64,000 nucleotides of DNA, from NCBI GenBank assembly GCA_958295775.1, contig CATQHC010000002.1:825830-889829 (forward strand), in the 5' to 3' direction. This document shows, in pieces, positions 1 through 7,971 of the stretch (position 1 is its first letter; each line of letters opens with the position of its first letter). Origin of the DNA: Chloroflexota bacterium (GTDB lineage Bacteria; Chloroflexota; UBA11872; VXOZ01). The notes below the pieces were generated by a model that was given only the letters and a program-made list of their open reading frames with translations, was not told the DNA's origin and did not search any database. The position numbers and the translations under genes are program-made.

Positions 1-96
1 CAGGGCTATCAGCGCGTCTGCCGCGACGGCCCGGTCTTCTCCTTGGGAGATCTCCACCAGGAAGTCGTCTCCCGTCCCGGAGTGGGCTCGCACTGA
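1..96 (+). CDS. pyrK: Dihydroorotate dehydrogenase electron-transfer subunit, C-terminal end (partial)
   Basis: The window opens inside a reading frame whose last 31 codons end at a TGA (94-96). The visible tail contains YQRVC followed closely by DGPVF. This is the signature C-terminus of PyrK-type iron-sulfur flavoproteins, which pass electrons from dihydroorotate dehydrogenase B to NAD in pyrimidine synthesis. In the family the Cys of this motif is the last [2Fe-2S] ligand. The rest of the gene lies left of the window, so the FAD and NAD domains cannot be checked. The call rests on this short motif alone. Confidence 0.72.
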   Translation, partial: QGYQRVCRDGPVFSLGDLHQEVVSRPGVGSH

Positions 97-221
97 GTTG
101 CGCATGCCGGCGCCAGCGGGCCACCGGGAACGCCTGCCGCGCGCCGCCTACCGAAGAGCTACCTGAAGGTCACTTTATGTACACTTGCTGCACTGCGTGA
201 TTCTGTGTCTTCAGATACGTC

Positions 222-1325
222 CTACGGAGAAAACTTCAGGCAAACGGGTGTCGGCACCGCGGCGACGTGTCCGGTAGGCTCGAGGTTTCCGGTGTGCTGA
301 TCGATGCGAAACGTCACGATGTTGTCGGTATCTTGGTTTGCGGTAAGCAAGAAGGCGCCGGTGGGATCGATCACGAAGTTGCGAGGCACCTCGCCTCCGG
401 ATGACTGATAGCCAACCAAACTCAGTGTGCCGTCCGTCTCATTCACCGCGTAAATGACGATGCTGTCATGGCCGCGATTGGAGCCGTACACGAACTTTCC
501 TGAGGGGTGCACGTGCACGTCCGCGGTATGGCTGGTCTCATTGAATTCCGGCGGCAAGGTGGGGATAGTCTGCAATTCGGCCAACGCGCCGCGGTCCTGG
601 TCGTAGGCAAAGACCGTAATGGTATTGCCGATCTCATTGATCACGTAGACTATCCGTCCGTTTGGGTGAAAGTCGAGGTGGCGAGGGCCCGCGCCGGGGT
701 GGACCGTCGCAAAGGCCGGATTGTTCAGGGGCAATGCGCCCCGCTCGAGATCGAGGCCGTACACAATTACCTGGTCGAGCCCGAGATCGCACGCCAAGGC
801 AAACCTATTTTCCGGATCGGGCGTAAAGGAGTGCGCGTGGGGCTCGCCCTGACGGTCCGGATTGACGCTGGAGCCTACATGCTGCACCCAATCAGTTGGC
901 GGTCCCAGACTCCCATCAGCGGCAATTGGCAGCATAGCCACGCTACCGCCCATGTAGTTCGCCGTAATGACGTAGTTGCCCGTCTGCTCTACACTCACGT
1001 GGCAAGGGCCCGCGCCCTGTGAAGGTTGTCGATTGATGAAGTCAAGCGCGCCGGTGGCGGAATCCACCGCAAAGGCGCTCACGGCTCCGCCCGCATGGCC
1101 GTCGATCTCCGGCACGGCGTTCACGGCATAGAGCAACGGGCGCTCCGGATGCAAGTTGAGATAAGAGGGATTCGGCACGTCCGGCACCGAGTGAATCAGA
1201 GTTACGGCGCCGGTGGCCATGTCCATTTGGCACACGTAGATGCCTTCGGCTCCGCCGCCAAGTTCAGTCTCTCCCGTAAACGTGCCAACATAGATGAATC
1301 TCGTATCTGTTGCTGGTGCACTCAT
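222..1325 (-). CDS. Lactonase-family beta-propeller protein (6-phosphogluconolactonase-like)
   Basis: A protein of about 367 residues built from repeated blades with motifs such as FIYVGTFT near the start, GPCHVSVE, EPHAHSF, GPRHLDFHPNG and PRNFVIDPTG. These are typical of the YbhE/Pgl lactonase family (seven-bladed propeller). Members hydrolyse sugar lactones such as 6-phosphogluconolactone, but many are uncharacterised, so the substrate is open. I start at the ATG at 1325, because AGGAG lies about six bases upstream and the family's N-terminal strand begins just after it. The frame is open further up to 1406, but that extension is polar and unlike the family. The neighbouring epimerase gene on the same strand ends about 100 bp upstream. 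Confidence 0.85.
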   Translation of the reverse strand: MSAPATDTRFIYVGTFTGETELGGGAEGIYVCQMDMATGAVTLIHSVPDVPNPSYLNLHPERPLLYAVNAVPEIDGHAGGAVSAFAVDSATGALDFINRQPSQGAGPCHVSVEQTGNYVITANYMGGSVAMLPIAADGSLGPPTDWVQHVGSSVNPDRQGEPHAHSFTPDPENRFALACDLGLDQVIVYGLDLERGALPLNNPAFATVHPGAGPRHLDFHPNGRIVYVINEIGNTITVFAYDQDRGALAELQTIPTLPPEFNETSHTADVHVHPSGKFVYGSNRGHDSIVIYAVNETDGTLSLVGYQSSGGEVPRNFVIDPTGAFLLTANQDTDNIVTFRIDQHTGNLEPTGHVAAVPTPVCLKFSP

Positions 1326-1426
1326 CATTGTCTCCTCTGAATCCATTCTTGAAACAAGGGCTTCTTCTTTCGTCAGCATCTCGTCATCGCCTGACGCCTG
1401 CGACACGAGCCAATCAGAGCCAACTC

Positions 1427-2350
1427 CTAGACTTTAGACTTCCCACGCAGAATGTCATGCAACGCATCCTGGACCGTATGGTATCGGAACTCAAATCCCG
1501 CCTCCGCTAGCCGGGCAGGCAGCGCGCGCTGTCCGTGCAATACAATTTCTGCCATCTCACCCATCCCCAGACGCAACGCCCACGTAGGCACGCGCAACAA
1601 AGCCGGCCGTCGCAGCGCACGTCCAACCGTTCGGGCAAATTCGTCAAACTGCACCGGTTCAGGGCCGCACACGTTTACGGGACCGGAAATCCTGTCATGC
1701 GTCAAGAGCAACTCTATCGCTCGCACCGTGTCTTCGATGTGAATCCAGGGCACCCACTGCCGCCCGCTGCCCAAGGCGCCGCCCGCGAAAAAGCGGAATG
1801 GCAGAACTACGCGCGGCAACACACCGCCGTCCGCACTCAGTGAGAGTCCCAGACGCATGAGCACCCGGCGTGTCGACGTGTCCTCCAGCGCTGCCGAAGC
1901 GAGTTCCCATTCCTGACACAAATCGGCAAGAAAGTCCGAGCCCGGTGCTTGCTGTTCGTCCACTTCCGTGTCGTCGGTGTCACCGTAGTAGCCGACGGCG
2001 GATGCCTGCAGCAGTACTGCCGGCTTGCGCGCTGCAGCTCCAATGGCGGCGACAATCCCGTTCGATGACTGTATCCGGCTGTCACGCAATCGTCGCTTTT
2101 GCGCGTACGTCCAACGCCTGCCGGCGATGTTCTCTCCAGCCAGATTCACCACAGCATCCGCATCCTCTACCAGTTCTTCCCAGCCCTCGCTACTGTTGCC
2201 GTCCCAGTAAGCAACATCGGCGCCAGCGGGCAACTCCGGCACCTGCAACGGCTGCCGGGATAGGACAACGACGGCATAGCCTTGCGCGCAAAGATGATGG
2301 GTAAGCGCACGACCGATCAAGCCGCTACCGCCCGCGATGATCACGCGCAT
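1427..2350 (-). CDS. TIGR01777-family NAD-dependent epimerase/dehydratase (SDR)
   Basis: 307 residues. The N-terminus MRVIIAGGSGLIGRALTHHL carries the Rossmann GGxGxxG dinucleotide-binding motif. VVNLAGENIAGRRW (about residues 67-80) and the ASAVGYYG stretch are hallmarks of the TIGR01777 (YfcH/SulA-like) extended SDR family. The C-terminal 60 residues, with a RVPTWALRLGMGEMAEIVLHG pattern, fit the DUF1731 tail of this family. Substrates are unknown; some homologues are linked to cell division. It reads in the same direction as the lactonase gene downstream and could be co-transcribed with it. Confidence 0.88.
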   Translation of the reverse strand: MRVIIAGGSGLIGRALTHHLCAQGYAVVVLSRQPLQVPELPAGADVAYWDGNSSEGWEELVEDADAVVNLAGENIAGRRWTYAQKRRLRDSRIQSSNGIVAAIGAAARKPAVLLQASAVGYYGDTDDTEVDEQQAPGSDFLADLCQEWELASAALEDTSTRRVLMRLGLSLSADGGVLPRVVLPFRFFAGGALGSGRQWVPWIHIEDTVRAIELLLTHDRISGPVNVCGPEPVQFDEFARTVGRALRRPALLRVPTWALRLGMGEMAEIVLHGQRALPARLAEAGFEFRYHTVQDALHDILRGKSKV

Positions 2351-2438
2351 CTATGTTCCTCCACTCGTTTCCATCCCCAAAAACATGCGGATGTGACGTA
2401 GGCCGATTCTGCCCGCCGTTGCTGGCATACACACACTT

Positions 2439-2464
2439 GGGGAATTACAAGATATAGGCTTGAC
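2439..2464 (+). repeat. Left terminal inverted repeat of the IS1595-family element
   Basis: 26 bases beginning GGGGAATTAC, the exact reverse complement of 4821-4846. The flanking bases ACACTT (2433-2438) recur directly after the right end. Confidence 0.93.
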
Positions 2465-2512
2465 TACCTGTAGAGCGTTTGTTACAATATATTTAGGAGG
2501 TTGAGATATGCT

Positions 2513-2704
2513 CTACTCAGAGTCAGGAATGTTGGGCGTTGGGTACGCCGATTCCACAACTTCCATTGACCAGTGGAGTGTTGCTGTTGCTCGTTCCTTC
2601 GCTTGTGCCACAGTGGTAATCTTCGGCTCTTTTGGGATGAAGCGGCTTGCGAGCTCCCACGCAATCTCCATCTTGCGCTTTTCGTATTCCCATCTGTCTC
2701 CCAT
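2513..2704 (-). CDS. Small hypothetical protein of the IS1595-family element
   Basis: 63 residues, rich in Lys, Glu and Arg (begins MGDRWEYEKRKMEIAWELAS), with no motif I recognise. The ATG at 2704 is preceded by AGGGAGAG at a normal ribosome-binding distance. The gene is divergent from the transposase, with 24 bp between starts. An ORF on the opposite strand (2508-2732) also has an AGGAGG and ends in an ATGA overlap with the transposase start. Only one of the two is likely real. The minus-strand product looks more protein-like in composition, so I prefer it with low confidence. Confidence 0.38.
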   Translation of the reverse strand: MGDRWEYEKRKMEIAWELASRFIPKEPKITTVAQAKERATATLHWSMEVVESAYPTPNIPDSE

Positions 2705-2728
2705 GATCGCTCTCCCTGGAGGTGCTGC

Positions 2729-3586
2729 ATGAATCTTATCGCCATTGTACAACAGTTCCCTACCCAGGAAGCCTGCATTGAGCACTTGGAACGCATCAAG
2801 TGGAACGGCACGCCGGTTTGCCCCTACTGCGACAGCGAGAAGGTCGCCCGCAAGAAAGAGCGCAACCATGTCGGCCGCTGGAATTGCCGTAACTGTCTCT
2901 CCAGCTTCAAGGTCACTTCCGGTACCATCTTCCAGGGCACGAAGATACCCCTACAAAAGTGGTTCGCGGCAATCGCTATTCTGCTGAACGCCAAGAAGTC
3001 AGTGAGTAGCTGCCAGCTTGCCCGTGACCTGGAGCTCACACAGCAAACGGCCTGGTACATGGCGATGCGCATCCGCAAGGCTATGACTGACGACGGTGCC
3101 CTGCTGCGCGGGATCGTTGAGGCGGATGAAACCTACATCGGCGGCAAGCCGCGCGGTCCGAGACTCCCCGGCCAACGCCGCGAGAGCAAGAAGACTCCCG
3201 TGATTGGCGCCGTCGAGCGCGGCGGCAAGGTCAGAGCCGAGCCAGCGCCCCGCGTGACCACCAAGCTCATCAACTACTTCCTGCGCCGCAACGTGGACCC
3301 GCGCTCGATGCTCGTGACCGACTACTTCTCCGGCTACAACGAAGCCCGCGACTGGATATACCACGAGCGCATCAATCACAGCATCGAGTACGTGGACGGC
3401 CACGTGCACACGAACACGATAGAGGGCTTCTGGGCGTTGGTGAAGCGGGCTATCTCCGGCCAGCACCACCACTACACGGTCGAACACGCCGGCATGTACA
3501 TCGACGAAGCGAGCTACAAGTACAACACGCGCAAAAGCGAGACGCCCTGGAATGACTTCATGCTGCGGGCTTGCGGCGTGGGTTGA
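2729..3586 (+). CDS. IS1595-family (ISXO2-like) transposase
   Basis: 285 residues. An N-terminal zinc ribbon (CPYC about residues 30-33, CRNC about residues 53-56) is followed by a helix-turn-helix region (SSCQLARDLELTQQTAWYMA). The ISXO2-like DDE catalytic core then shows the first Asp in VEADETYIGG, the second in LVTDYFSGY, and the NTIEGFWALVKR motif. The start is the ATG at 2729, with GGAGG six bases upstream. It lies inside 26-bp inverted repeats and looks intact at usual family length. It would catalyse cut-and-paste or copy-type movement of the element. A strong terminator follows about 180 bp downstream. Confidence 0.95.
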   Translation: MNLIAIVQQFPTQEACIEHLERIKWNGTPVCPYCDSEKVARKKERNHVGRWNCRNCLSSFKVTSGTIFQGTKIPLQKWFAAIAILLNAKKSVSSCQLARDLELTQQTAWYMAMRIRKAMTDDGALLRGIVEADETYIGGKPRGPRLPGQRRESKKTPVIGAVERGGKVRAEPAPRVTTKLINYFLRRNVDPRSMLVTDYFSGYNEARDWIYHERINHSIEYVDGHVHTNTIEGFWALVKRAISGQHHHYTVEHAGMYIDEASYKYNTRKSETPWNDFMLRACGVG

Positions 3587-3765
3587 TAGTGCCACGGACG
3601 CCGCGTTTTCATGACAAGCTCAAAGATAGGTGCGTCGAGAGCTGCGAGTTCAAGTCGGGCTTTAAGCTCCTGACGGCGCAGGCAGGCGTCACACTTGACG
3701 CACGAAGGACAAGACGGTACTGTAGACACAGCACGTGCCTTTCTACTCCTAACGGAGTGGTGGTT

Positions 3766-3800
3766 GGGCTGCCAGTTTCCGCTGGCAGCCCGTTTGCTTT
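3766..3800 (+). terminator. Rho-independent terminator after transposase
   Basis: A perfect 10-bp stem, GGGCTGCCAG (3766-3775) and CTGGCAGCCC (3782-3791), with a six-base TTTCCG loop, followed by a T-rich stretch (GTTTGCTTT). It lies between the convergent transposase and passenger genes. Confidence 0.85.
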
Positions 3801-3823
3801 AACTGCCCCTATTCTAACATGTA

Positions 3824-4648
3824 TCAGCGACACAAAATGTCGTGCGAGTGTCCTTGGTCGAGGGGATGGCTGCCGTGTCTGTGGTACCCGCCTATTTGGA
3901 CTACGCAGGTTCCGCCGCTGCCGGCATTCCCCATCTGCTGAATGCGGCGCTCCAGGGCTGCGATACGTCGTTCCAGTGCCGCAATGCGAGCATCCGCGCT
4001 CTGCTGCGGAGCGGGCGCAGGTGTGGGCGCTGGCTTGGGTGCGGGTGCTGCTGTCTGCCCTAGTCTGCAGTAGTCTTTGAGGAGCTCGCGCATGAAGTTG
4101 CTAAACCGATTGGCTTCTTTGCCGTTTTCAATGTCTCTATAGTCCTGACGAAACAACCAAGCAGTATAGTTGGCGTGTCCTATCCTGGGGTTGTCCGTGT
4201 CGGGGTGTCCTGCCTCCCCATACCTTTTGCTCCACCACCCCGCCGCCCTCTGTTCGGCCAAGTACTCATTCGTAAAGCAATAATCGAGGGCCCATCCCTC
4301 TGCATCCCTCGGCCTGGCCCCGTACTTCGTCCAGGGATAGCCCGCATGGAACAGCTCGTGCACCAGCAGGTAGGCGATCACTTCGAGCGGTTGGTGGCGC
4401 ATGGATTCGTCAACCGTGATGGTGTTCGTGGGAATGTGGTACTGCGCCAGGTGCTCGATGTTGCCGAAGGTGAACTTTGTGCCTTTCGTGGTCACTGCAC
4501 TATATTCACCATAGACGTGCCCCGGCCAGGTTTCCTCGATCATGTTCAGGGCACCTTGCAGGCGCGGGTCGATTTCATCGGCGTGTAGCGGAGTTGCGGA
4601 GAGGAGTAGAAGAATGAGTACGAGGAAGATTGCGGCGATGCGTGGCAT
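3824..4648 (-). CDS. Secreted HExxH-motif protein with coiled-coil tail (transposon passenger)
   Basis: 274 residues. The start is the ATG at 4648, with AAGGGGG upstream. The first 23 residues form a classical signal peptide (MPRIAAIFLVLILLLLSATP, then LHA as a likely cleavage site). A globular domain carries LLVHELFHAGYP, with H97-E98-x-x-H101 and a candidate third metal ligand in DAEGWALDY (about E117). This layout suggests a zinc-dependent metallopeptidase fold. A Pro/Ala linker (about residues 204-220), a short heptad coiled coil (ARIAALERRIAALERR) and a His-rich C-terminus follow. It is a passenger inside the IS1595-family element, convergent with the transposase. Peptidase activity and substrate are inferred from the motif only. 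Confidence 0.75.
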   Translation of the reverse strand: MPRIAAIFLVLILLLLSATPLHADEIDPRLQGALNMIEETWPGHVYGEYSAVTTKGTKFTFGNIEHLAQYHIPTNTITVDESMRHQPLEVIAYLLVHELFHAGYPWTKYGARPRDAEGWALDYCFTNEYLAEQRAAGWWSKRYGEAGHPDTDNPRIGHANYTAWLFRQDYRDIENGKEANRFSNFMRELLKDYCRLGQTAAPAPKPAPTPAPAPQQSADARIAALERRIAALERRIQQMGNAGSGGTCVVQIGGYHRHGSHPLDQGHSHDILCR

Positions 4649-4675
4649 AGAGCCCCCTTGTAGAGATGAGAAGGT

Positions 4676-4795
4676 GTAACTGCCTAGATTGCACCAGAGC
4701 GCAACCCCACAAGGGGACAGGAGCATACACCTGTCTCTCTCGCTGGCCGTGAGGCACACGGCACGGAGGTTGCGCTGCTCAATCTAGGCAGTTAC
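4676..4795 (-). ncRNA. Candidate structured leader of the passenger gene (multi-branched)
   Basis: Read on either strand, 120 bases fold into nested perfect stems. The closing stem is 4676-4691 with 4780-4795 (16 bp). After a small internal loop comes a second stem, 4699-4706 with 4768-4775 (8 bp). The enclosed loop contains two hairpins, 4716-4721/4730-4735 and 4746-4751/4757-4762. On the minus strand it lies directly upstream of the passenger ORF, 28 bases before its ATG, as expected of a structured 5' leader. I match it to no known riboswitch class. It could instead be a DNA hairpin used by the element or a nested palindromic insert. Confidence 0.5.
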
Positions 4796-4820
4796 CATCC
4801 TAACAAGCAGCTATCTATGC

Positions 4821-4846
4821 GTCAAGCCTATATCTTGTAATTCCCC
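4821..4846 (-). repeat. Right terminal inverted repeat of the IS1595-family element
   Basis: The exact reverse complement of 2439-2464 over 26 bases, followed by ACACTT (4847-4852), the same word that precedes the left end. Confidence 0.93.
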
Positions 4847-4858
4847 ACACTTGACGCA

Positions 4859-4887
4859 TTGAGCTTATCTCCCAAAACTGCTATAAT
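4859..4887 (+). promoter_or_regulatory. Sigma-70-type promoter for a leaderless transcript
   Basis: TTGAGC (4859-4864), a 17-bp spacer and a perfect TATAAT (4882-4887). The GTG start of the next gene is only seven bases past the -10 box, at the expected transcription start, so the mRNA would have essentially no leader. No Shine-Dalgarno sequence is present. Confidence 0.75.
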
Positions 4888-4893
4888 AATACA

Positions 4894-5820
4894 GTGAACG
4901 ACCTACGCACACTCAGACCCATCGACGCCCTGGCCGAATCCGGTTCTCTCCTCAATCGGCGCCTATGGCTTGTTCTCTTGCCGATCGGAATTGACCTGCT
5001 CATTTGGTTTGCGCCGCGCATCATGTTAGGAGCAGAACTCATTCCATTAGCGGAGGGGTCCTCCGCAACTTTGGATGAAAGCGCGGACCCTGAGGGCACG
5101 AGCATCTTCACACTTGTCCGCCAGTCGAACTTGCTCTCGCTTGTCCTTGGAATTTGGGTGCCTTCGCTTGGCGTTGCCGTATCCGGGGAAGGGCCGGGGG
5201 CAACGGTTGTCTTGGAGTCATTCCAGGAATTCCTGTTAGCCCTTGTACTCTTACTTCCAGTGAGTTTCTTGCTGGGTGGTACCTACCTTGCCCTGATTGC
5301 AGCGCAAGTGCAAGAACGTGCCTTGCCTTGGGAGATTCTATTGCCTCGGGTCCTGCGGTTGGCCAAGCGACTGGGTGGGCTTGTCGGAATCATGCTGGTA
5401 GTTACGGTGGTGCCCTTCGCCGTCGCCAGTCTCATGCTTTCGTTTGTACCGTTACTTGGCGCGTTGCTGCTCTTACTTTCGGTAGCCCTGCTCCTCTGGG
5501 TCGCATTCTACGTATTTTTCATTGTGGATAGCATTGCGCTAGTGCGCCAGAGTCTGCCGAGAGTGATTCGGCTGACACTGGACGTGATCCATGCAAACCT
5601 GTGGTCCTCAGTCGGATTCTTCTTCCTCTACTGGCTCATCGTCTTTGGGACCGGCGTTCTTTGGGGCCCGATCCTGAGTTGGGAAGTCTTGAGTTTCAGT
5701 CTAGGTAGATTCATTGCAACTATTGGGAACGCCTATGTGGGGACCTGGGTAACAATCGCTCTGTTCAAGTATGTGTGGAATCGAATTCTCCTTCATCGTG
5801 GGGACACAAGTTCTGCGTAG
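4894..5820 (+). CDS. Polytopic membrane protein of unknown function
   Basis: 308 residues with about six hydrophobic segments (near 27-47, 82-95, 108-132, 155-178, 183-212 and 243-262). The architecture resembles DUF975/YciC-like and glycerophosphodiester phosphodiesterase membrane-domain proteins, which often have unknown roles. No catalytic motif is visible. The start is a GTG at 4894 that lies at the predicted transcription start of a strong promoter, suggesting leaderless expression. gyrB follows after 33 bp in the same direction and may be co-transcribed. The upstream boundary is the right end of the IS element, whose insertion lies only 13 bp before the -35 box. Confidence 0.8.
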   Translation: MNDLRTLRPIDALAESGSLLNRRLWLVLLPIGIDLLIWFAPRIMLGAELIPLAEGSSATLDESADPEGTSIFTLVRQSNLLSLVLGIWVPSLGVAVSGEGPGATVVLESFQEFLLALVLLLPVSFLLGGTYLALIAAQVQERALPWEILLPRVLRLAKRLGGLVGIMLVVTVVPFAVASLMLSFVPLLGALLLLLSVALLLWVAFYVFFIVDSIALVRQSLPRVIRLTLDVIHANLWSSVGFFFLYWLIVFGTGVLWGPILSWEVLSFSLGRFIATIGNAYVGTWVTIALFKYVWNRILLHRGDTSSA

Positions 5821-5853
5821 CAGTCCAAGATACTCTTTCGCGAAGGGACAACT

Positions 5854-7821
5854 ATGGCAAAGAACACTCTAGAAACTGAAACCAATACAGCGACACTGGA
5901 TTCCAACAACGGGCCCACAGAGGACGCCTTAGACGATTACACCGCTGCCGACATTCAGGTTTTGGAAGGCCTGGAACCCGTCAGAACTCGGCCCGGCATG
6001 TTCATTGGCAGCACAGACGTCCGCGGCCTTCACCATCTCGTCTATGAAGTGGTGGACAACAGCGTCGATGAGGCGCTCGCGGGCCTTTGCGACCGCATTT
6101 GCGTCACTATACATGAAGATTGCAGCGTAACAATCGAAGACAATGGCCGCGGCATTCCCGTTGACGTCCACGAGAAGACCGGCGTTTCCGCGTTGGAGAC
6201 GGTGCTGACACGACTGCACGCCGGGGGCAAGTTTGGGGGCAAGAGCTACAAGGTTTCCGGTGGACTTCACGGTGTCGGCGTCTCCATTGTGAACGCGCTT
6301 TCGCAGCGGCTAGTTGCCACGGTCCACCAAGCGCCTCACGTCTATCGGCAGGAGTATCGCAACGGCGCGCCCCTGGGCAGAGTGGAACGAATTGGCAAGA
6401 CCGATAAGAACGGCACTATCATCCACTTTCTCCCGGACACGGAGATAATGGAAACCCTGGACTATGAATTTAATACCCTCGCGCAGCGATTCCGCGAGGT
6501 TGCCTATCTCTGTCCCGCGCTGCGCATCGAGTTTCGCGATGAGCGGACGAGCCGCGAACTTACCTTCTACTTCGAGCGAGGAATTCGCGCCTTCGTCCGC
6601 CAGATGAATCGCCGCAAGACCATTATCAACAATGAAGAAATCTTCTTCGCCGGCGCTGCGAATTCTCTCCAGTTGGAAGCTGCATTGCAGTACACGCAGA
6701 GTTTTGACGAACGCATTTATGCATTTGCAAATACCATCAACAACGTGGATGGCGGGACTCACCTCACCGGTTTTCGTTCCGCATTGACGCGCACCCTAAA
6801 CGATTACGCCCGCAAGCAAAACCTCATCAAGGAAAAGGACCTCTCCCTCACAGGCGACGATGTCCGCACCGGACTGACCGCCGTGATTAGTGTGCGGCTC
6901 ACGAATCCTCAGTTTGAGGGGCAGACCAAGGCGAAACTGGGCAACTCCGAAGTCCGCGGCTTTGTTGAAACGACAGTCAATGAGAAGCTCGGTCAATACC
7001 TGGAAGAGCATCCCAGCGAAGGCAAGGCCATCATTGAAAAGTGCCTGAACGCCGCTCGGGCGCGCGTTGCGGCGCAAAAAGCGCGGGATATGGTGGCGCG
7101 CAAGGGCTACCTGGACGTCTCCACGCTACCAGGAAAGCTTGCAGACTGTTCTGAACGCAGTATGGAAAATGCCGAAATCTTCATCGTTGAGGGCGATTCT
7201 GCCGGCGGCAATGCCAAGCAAGGTCGTGAACGACGCTTCCAGGCAATCCTCCCCCTGCGGGGCAAGATTCTCAACGCGGAACGTACGAATCTCGACCGCA
7301 TGCTCTCCAATACTGAGATTCGCGCAATGGTAACCGCGATGGGTACCAGCATTGGTGAAACCTTCGATATTACAAAGCTGCGTTACGGCAAGATTATTAT
7401 CATGACTGATGCAGATGTTGACGGCGCCCACATCCGCACGTTGCTGCTTACATTCTTCTTCCGCTTCATGCGCGAAATCATCACCAACCAGCGCCTCTAT
7501 ATCGCGCAGGCGCCGCTCTATCGCGTGGCTCGCAACCGCGATGTCCTTTATGCATGGGACGACGAAGAACGCGACCGGGTTCTCAAGCAGTTCAATCGCA
7601 CCAATGTGTCAATTCAGCGTTACAAGGGTCTTGGCGAAATGAACGCGGACCAGTTGTGGGAAACGACTATGGACCCGGCGCGCCGCAAGCTCCTGAGAGT
7701 GATTCTCGAAGACGAGGCCGCCGTCAGTGGCGTGTTCGATCGCCTCATGGGCGACGACCCTCAAGCCCGCAAGCGTTTCATTCAGGCCCATGCCAAGGAA
7801 GTCCAGCATCTCGACGTATAG
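5854..7821 (+). CDS. gyrB: DNA gyrase subunit B
   Basis: 655 residues, ATPase subunit of the type IIA topoisomerase that introduces negative supercoils. All landmarks are present: VLEGLEPVRTRPGMFIGSTD and EVVDNSVDEALAG in the GHKL ATPase domain, the DNGRGIP motif, GGLHGVGVSIVNALS, the transducer domain, and a TOPRIM domain with IVEGDSAGG and TDADVDGAHIRTLLLTFFFR. The C-terminal YKGLGEMNADQLWETTMDP is typical. The length matches gyrases without the long proteobacterial insertion. The ATG at 5854 has AAGGG upstream. ParE is the main alternative; length and overall fit favour GyrB. gyrA is not in the window. Confidence 0.94.
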   Translation: MAKNTLETETNTATLDSNNGPTEDALDDYTAADIQVLEGLEPVRTRPGMFIGSTDVRGLHHLVYEVVDNSVDEALAGLCDRICVTIHEDCSVTIEDNGRGIPVDVHEKTGVSALETVLTRLHAGGKFGGKSYKVSGGLHGVGVSIVNALSQRLVATVHQAPHVYRQEYRNGAPLGRVERIGKTDKNGTIIHFLPDTEIMETLDYEFNTLAQRFREVAYLCPALRIEFRDERTSRELTFYFERGIRAFVRQMNRRKTIINNEEIFFAGAANSLQLEAALQYTQSFDERIYAFANTINNVDGGTHLTGFRSALTRTLNDYARKQNLIKEKDLSLTGDDVRTGLTAVISVRLTNPQFEGQTKAKLGNSEVRGFVETTVNEKLGQYLEEHPSEGKAIIEKCLNAARARVAAQKARDMVARKGYLDVSTLPGKLADCSERSMENAEIFIVEGDSAGGNAKQGRERRFQAILPLRGKILNAERTNLDRMLSNTEIRAMVTAMGTSIGETFDITKLRYGKIIIMTDADVDGAHIRTLLLTFFFRFMREIITNQRLYIAQAPLYRVARNRDVLYAWDDEERDRVLKQFNRTNVSIQRYKGLGEMNADQLWETTMDPARRKLLRVILEDEAAVSGVFDRLMGDDPQARKRFIQAHAKEVQHLDV

Positions 7822-7971
7822 GCGTCCTTGCCCTATACTTAGGCAACAAACGCCGACTAGGTAGCGTTAAGGCACATCGAGACCCGCTGAGTCGATACGC
7901 TGATGGGTCCATCCTAGCTCGGCACGCGACCGCAAGGATTCAAAGAAGCATCCTTAGGTAATGGAGCCGGC

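Larger units (their letters stand above)
2439..4846. mobile_element. IS1595-family element with passenger gene (2.4 kb)
   Basis: The element is bounded by a perfect 26-bp inverted repeat: 2439-2464 is the exact reverse complement of 4821-4846. Immediately outside both ends is the same 6-base word ACACTT (2433-2438 and 4847-4852), a probable target-site duplication. Inside are an IS1595/ISXO2-type transposase, a divergent small ORF, a terminator, a convergent secreted HExxH protein and a structured segment near the right end. IS1595-family transposons with passenger genes are known. The intact ends, target duplication and intact transposase suggest a recent, possibly active insertion. Confidence 0.9.

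Noticed and set aside
2508..2732. A 74-codon plus-strand ORF with AGGAGG and an ATGA overlap with the transposase
   Set aside because: The translation signals are good, but the composition is poor and the opposite strand holds a more protein-like ORF over the same bases. I kept the minus-strand ORF with low confidence.
3571..4080. A 169-codon plus-strand ORF
   Set aside because: It crosses the terminator and runs antisense to the HExxH passenger gene, which has a signal peptide and clear domains.
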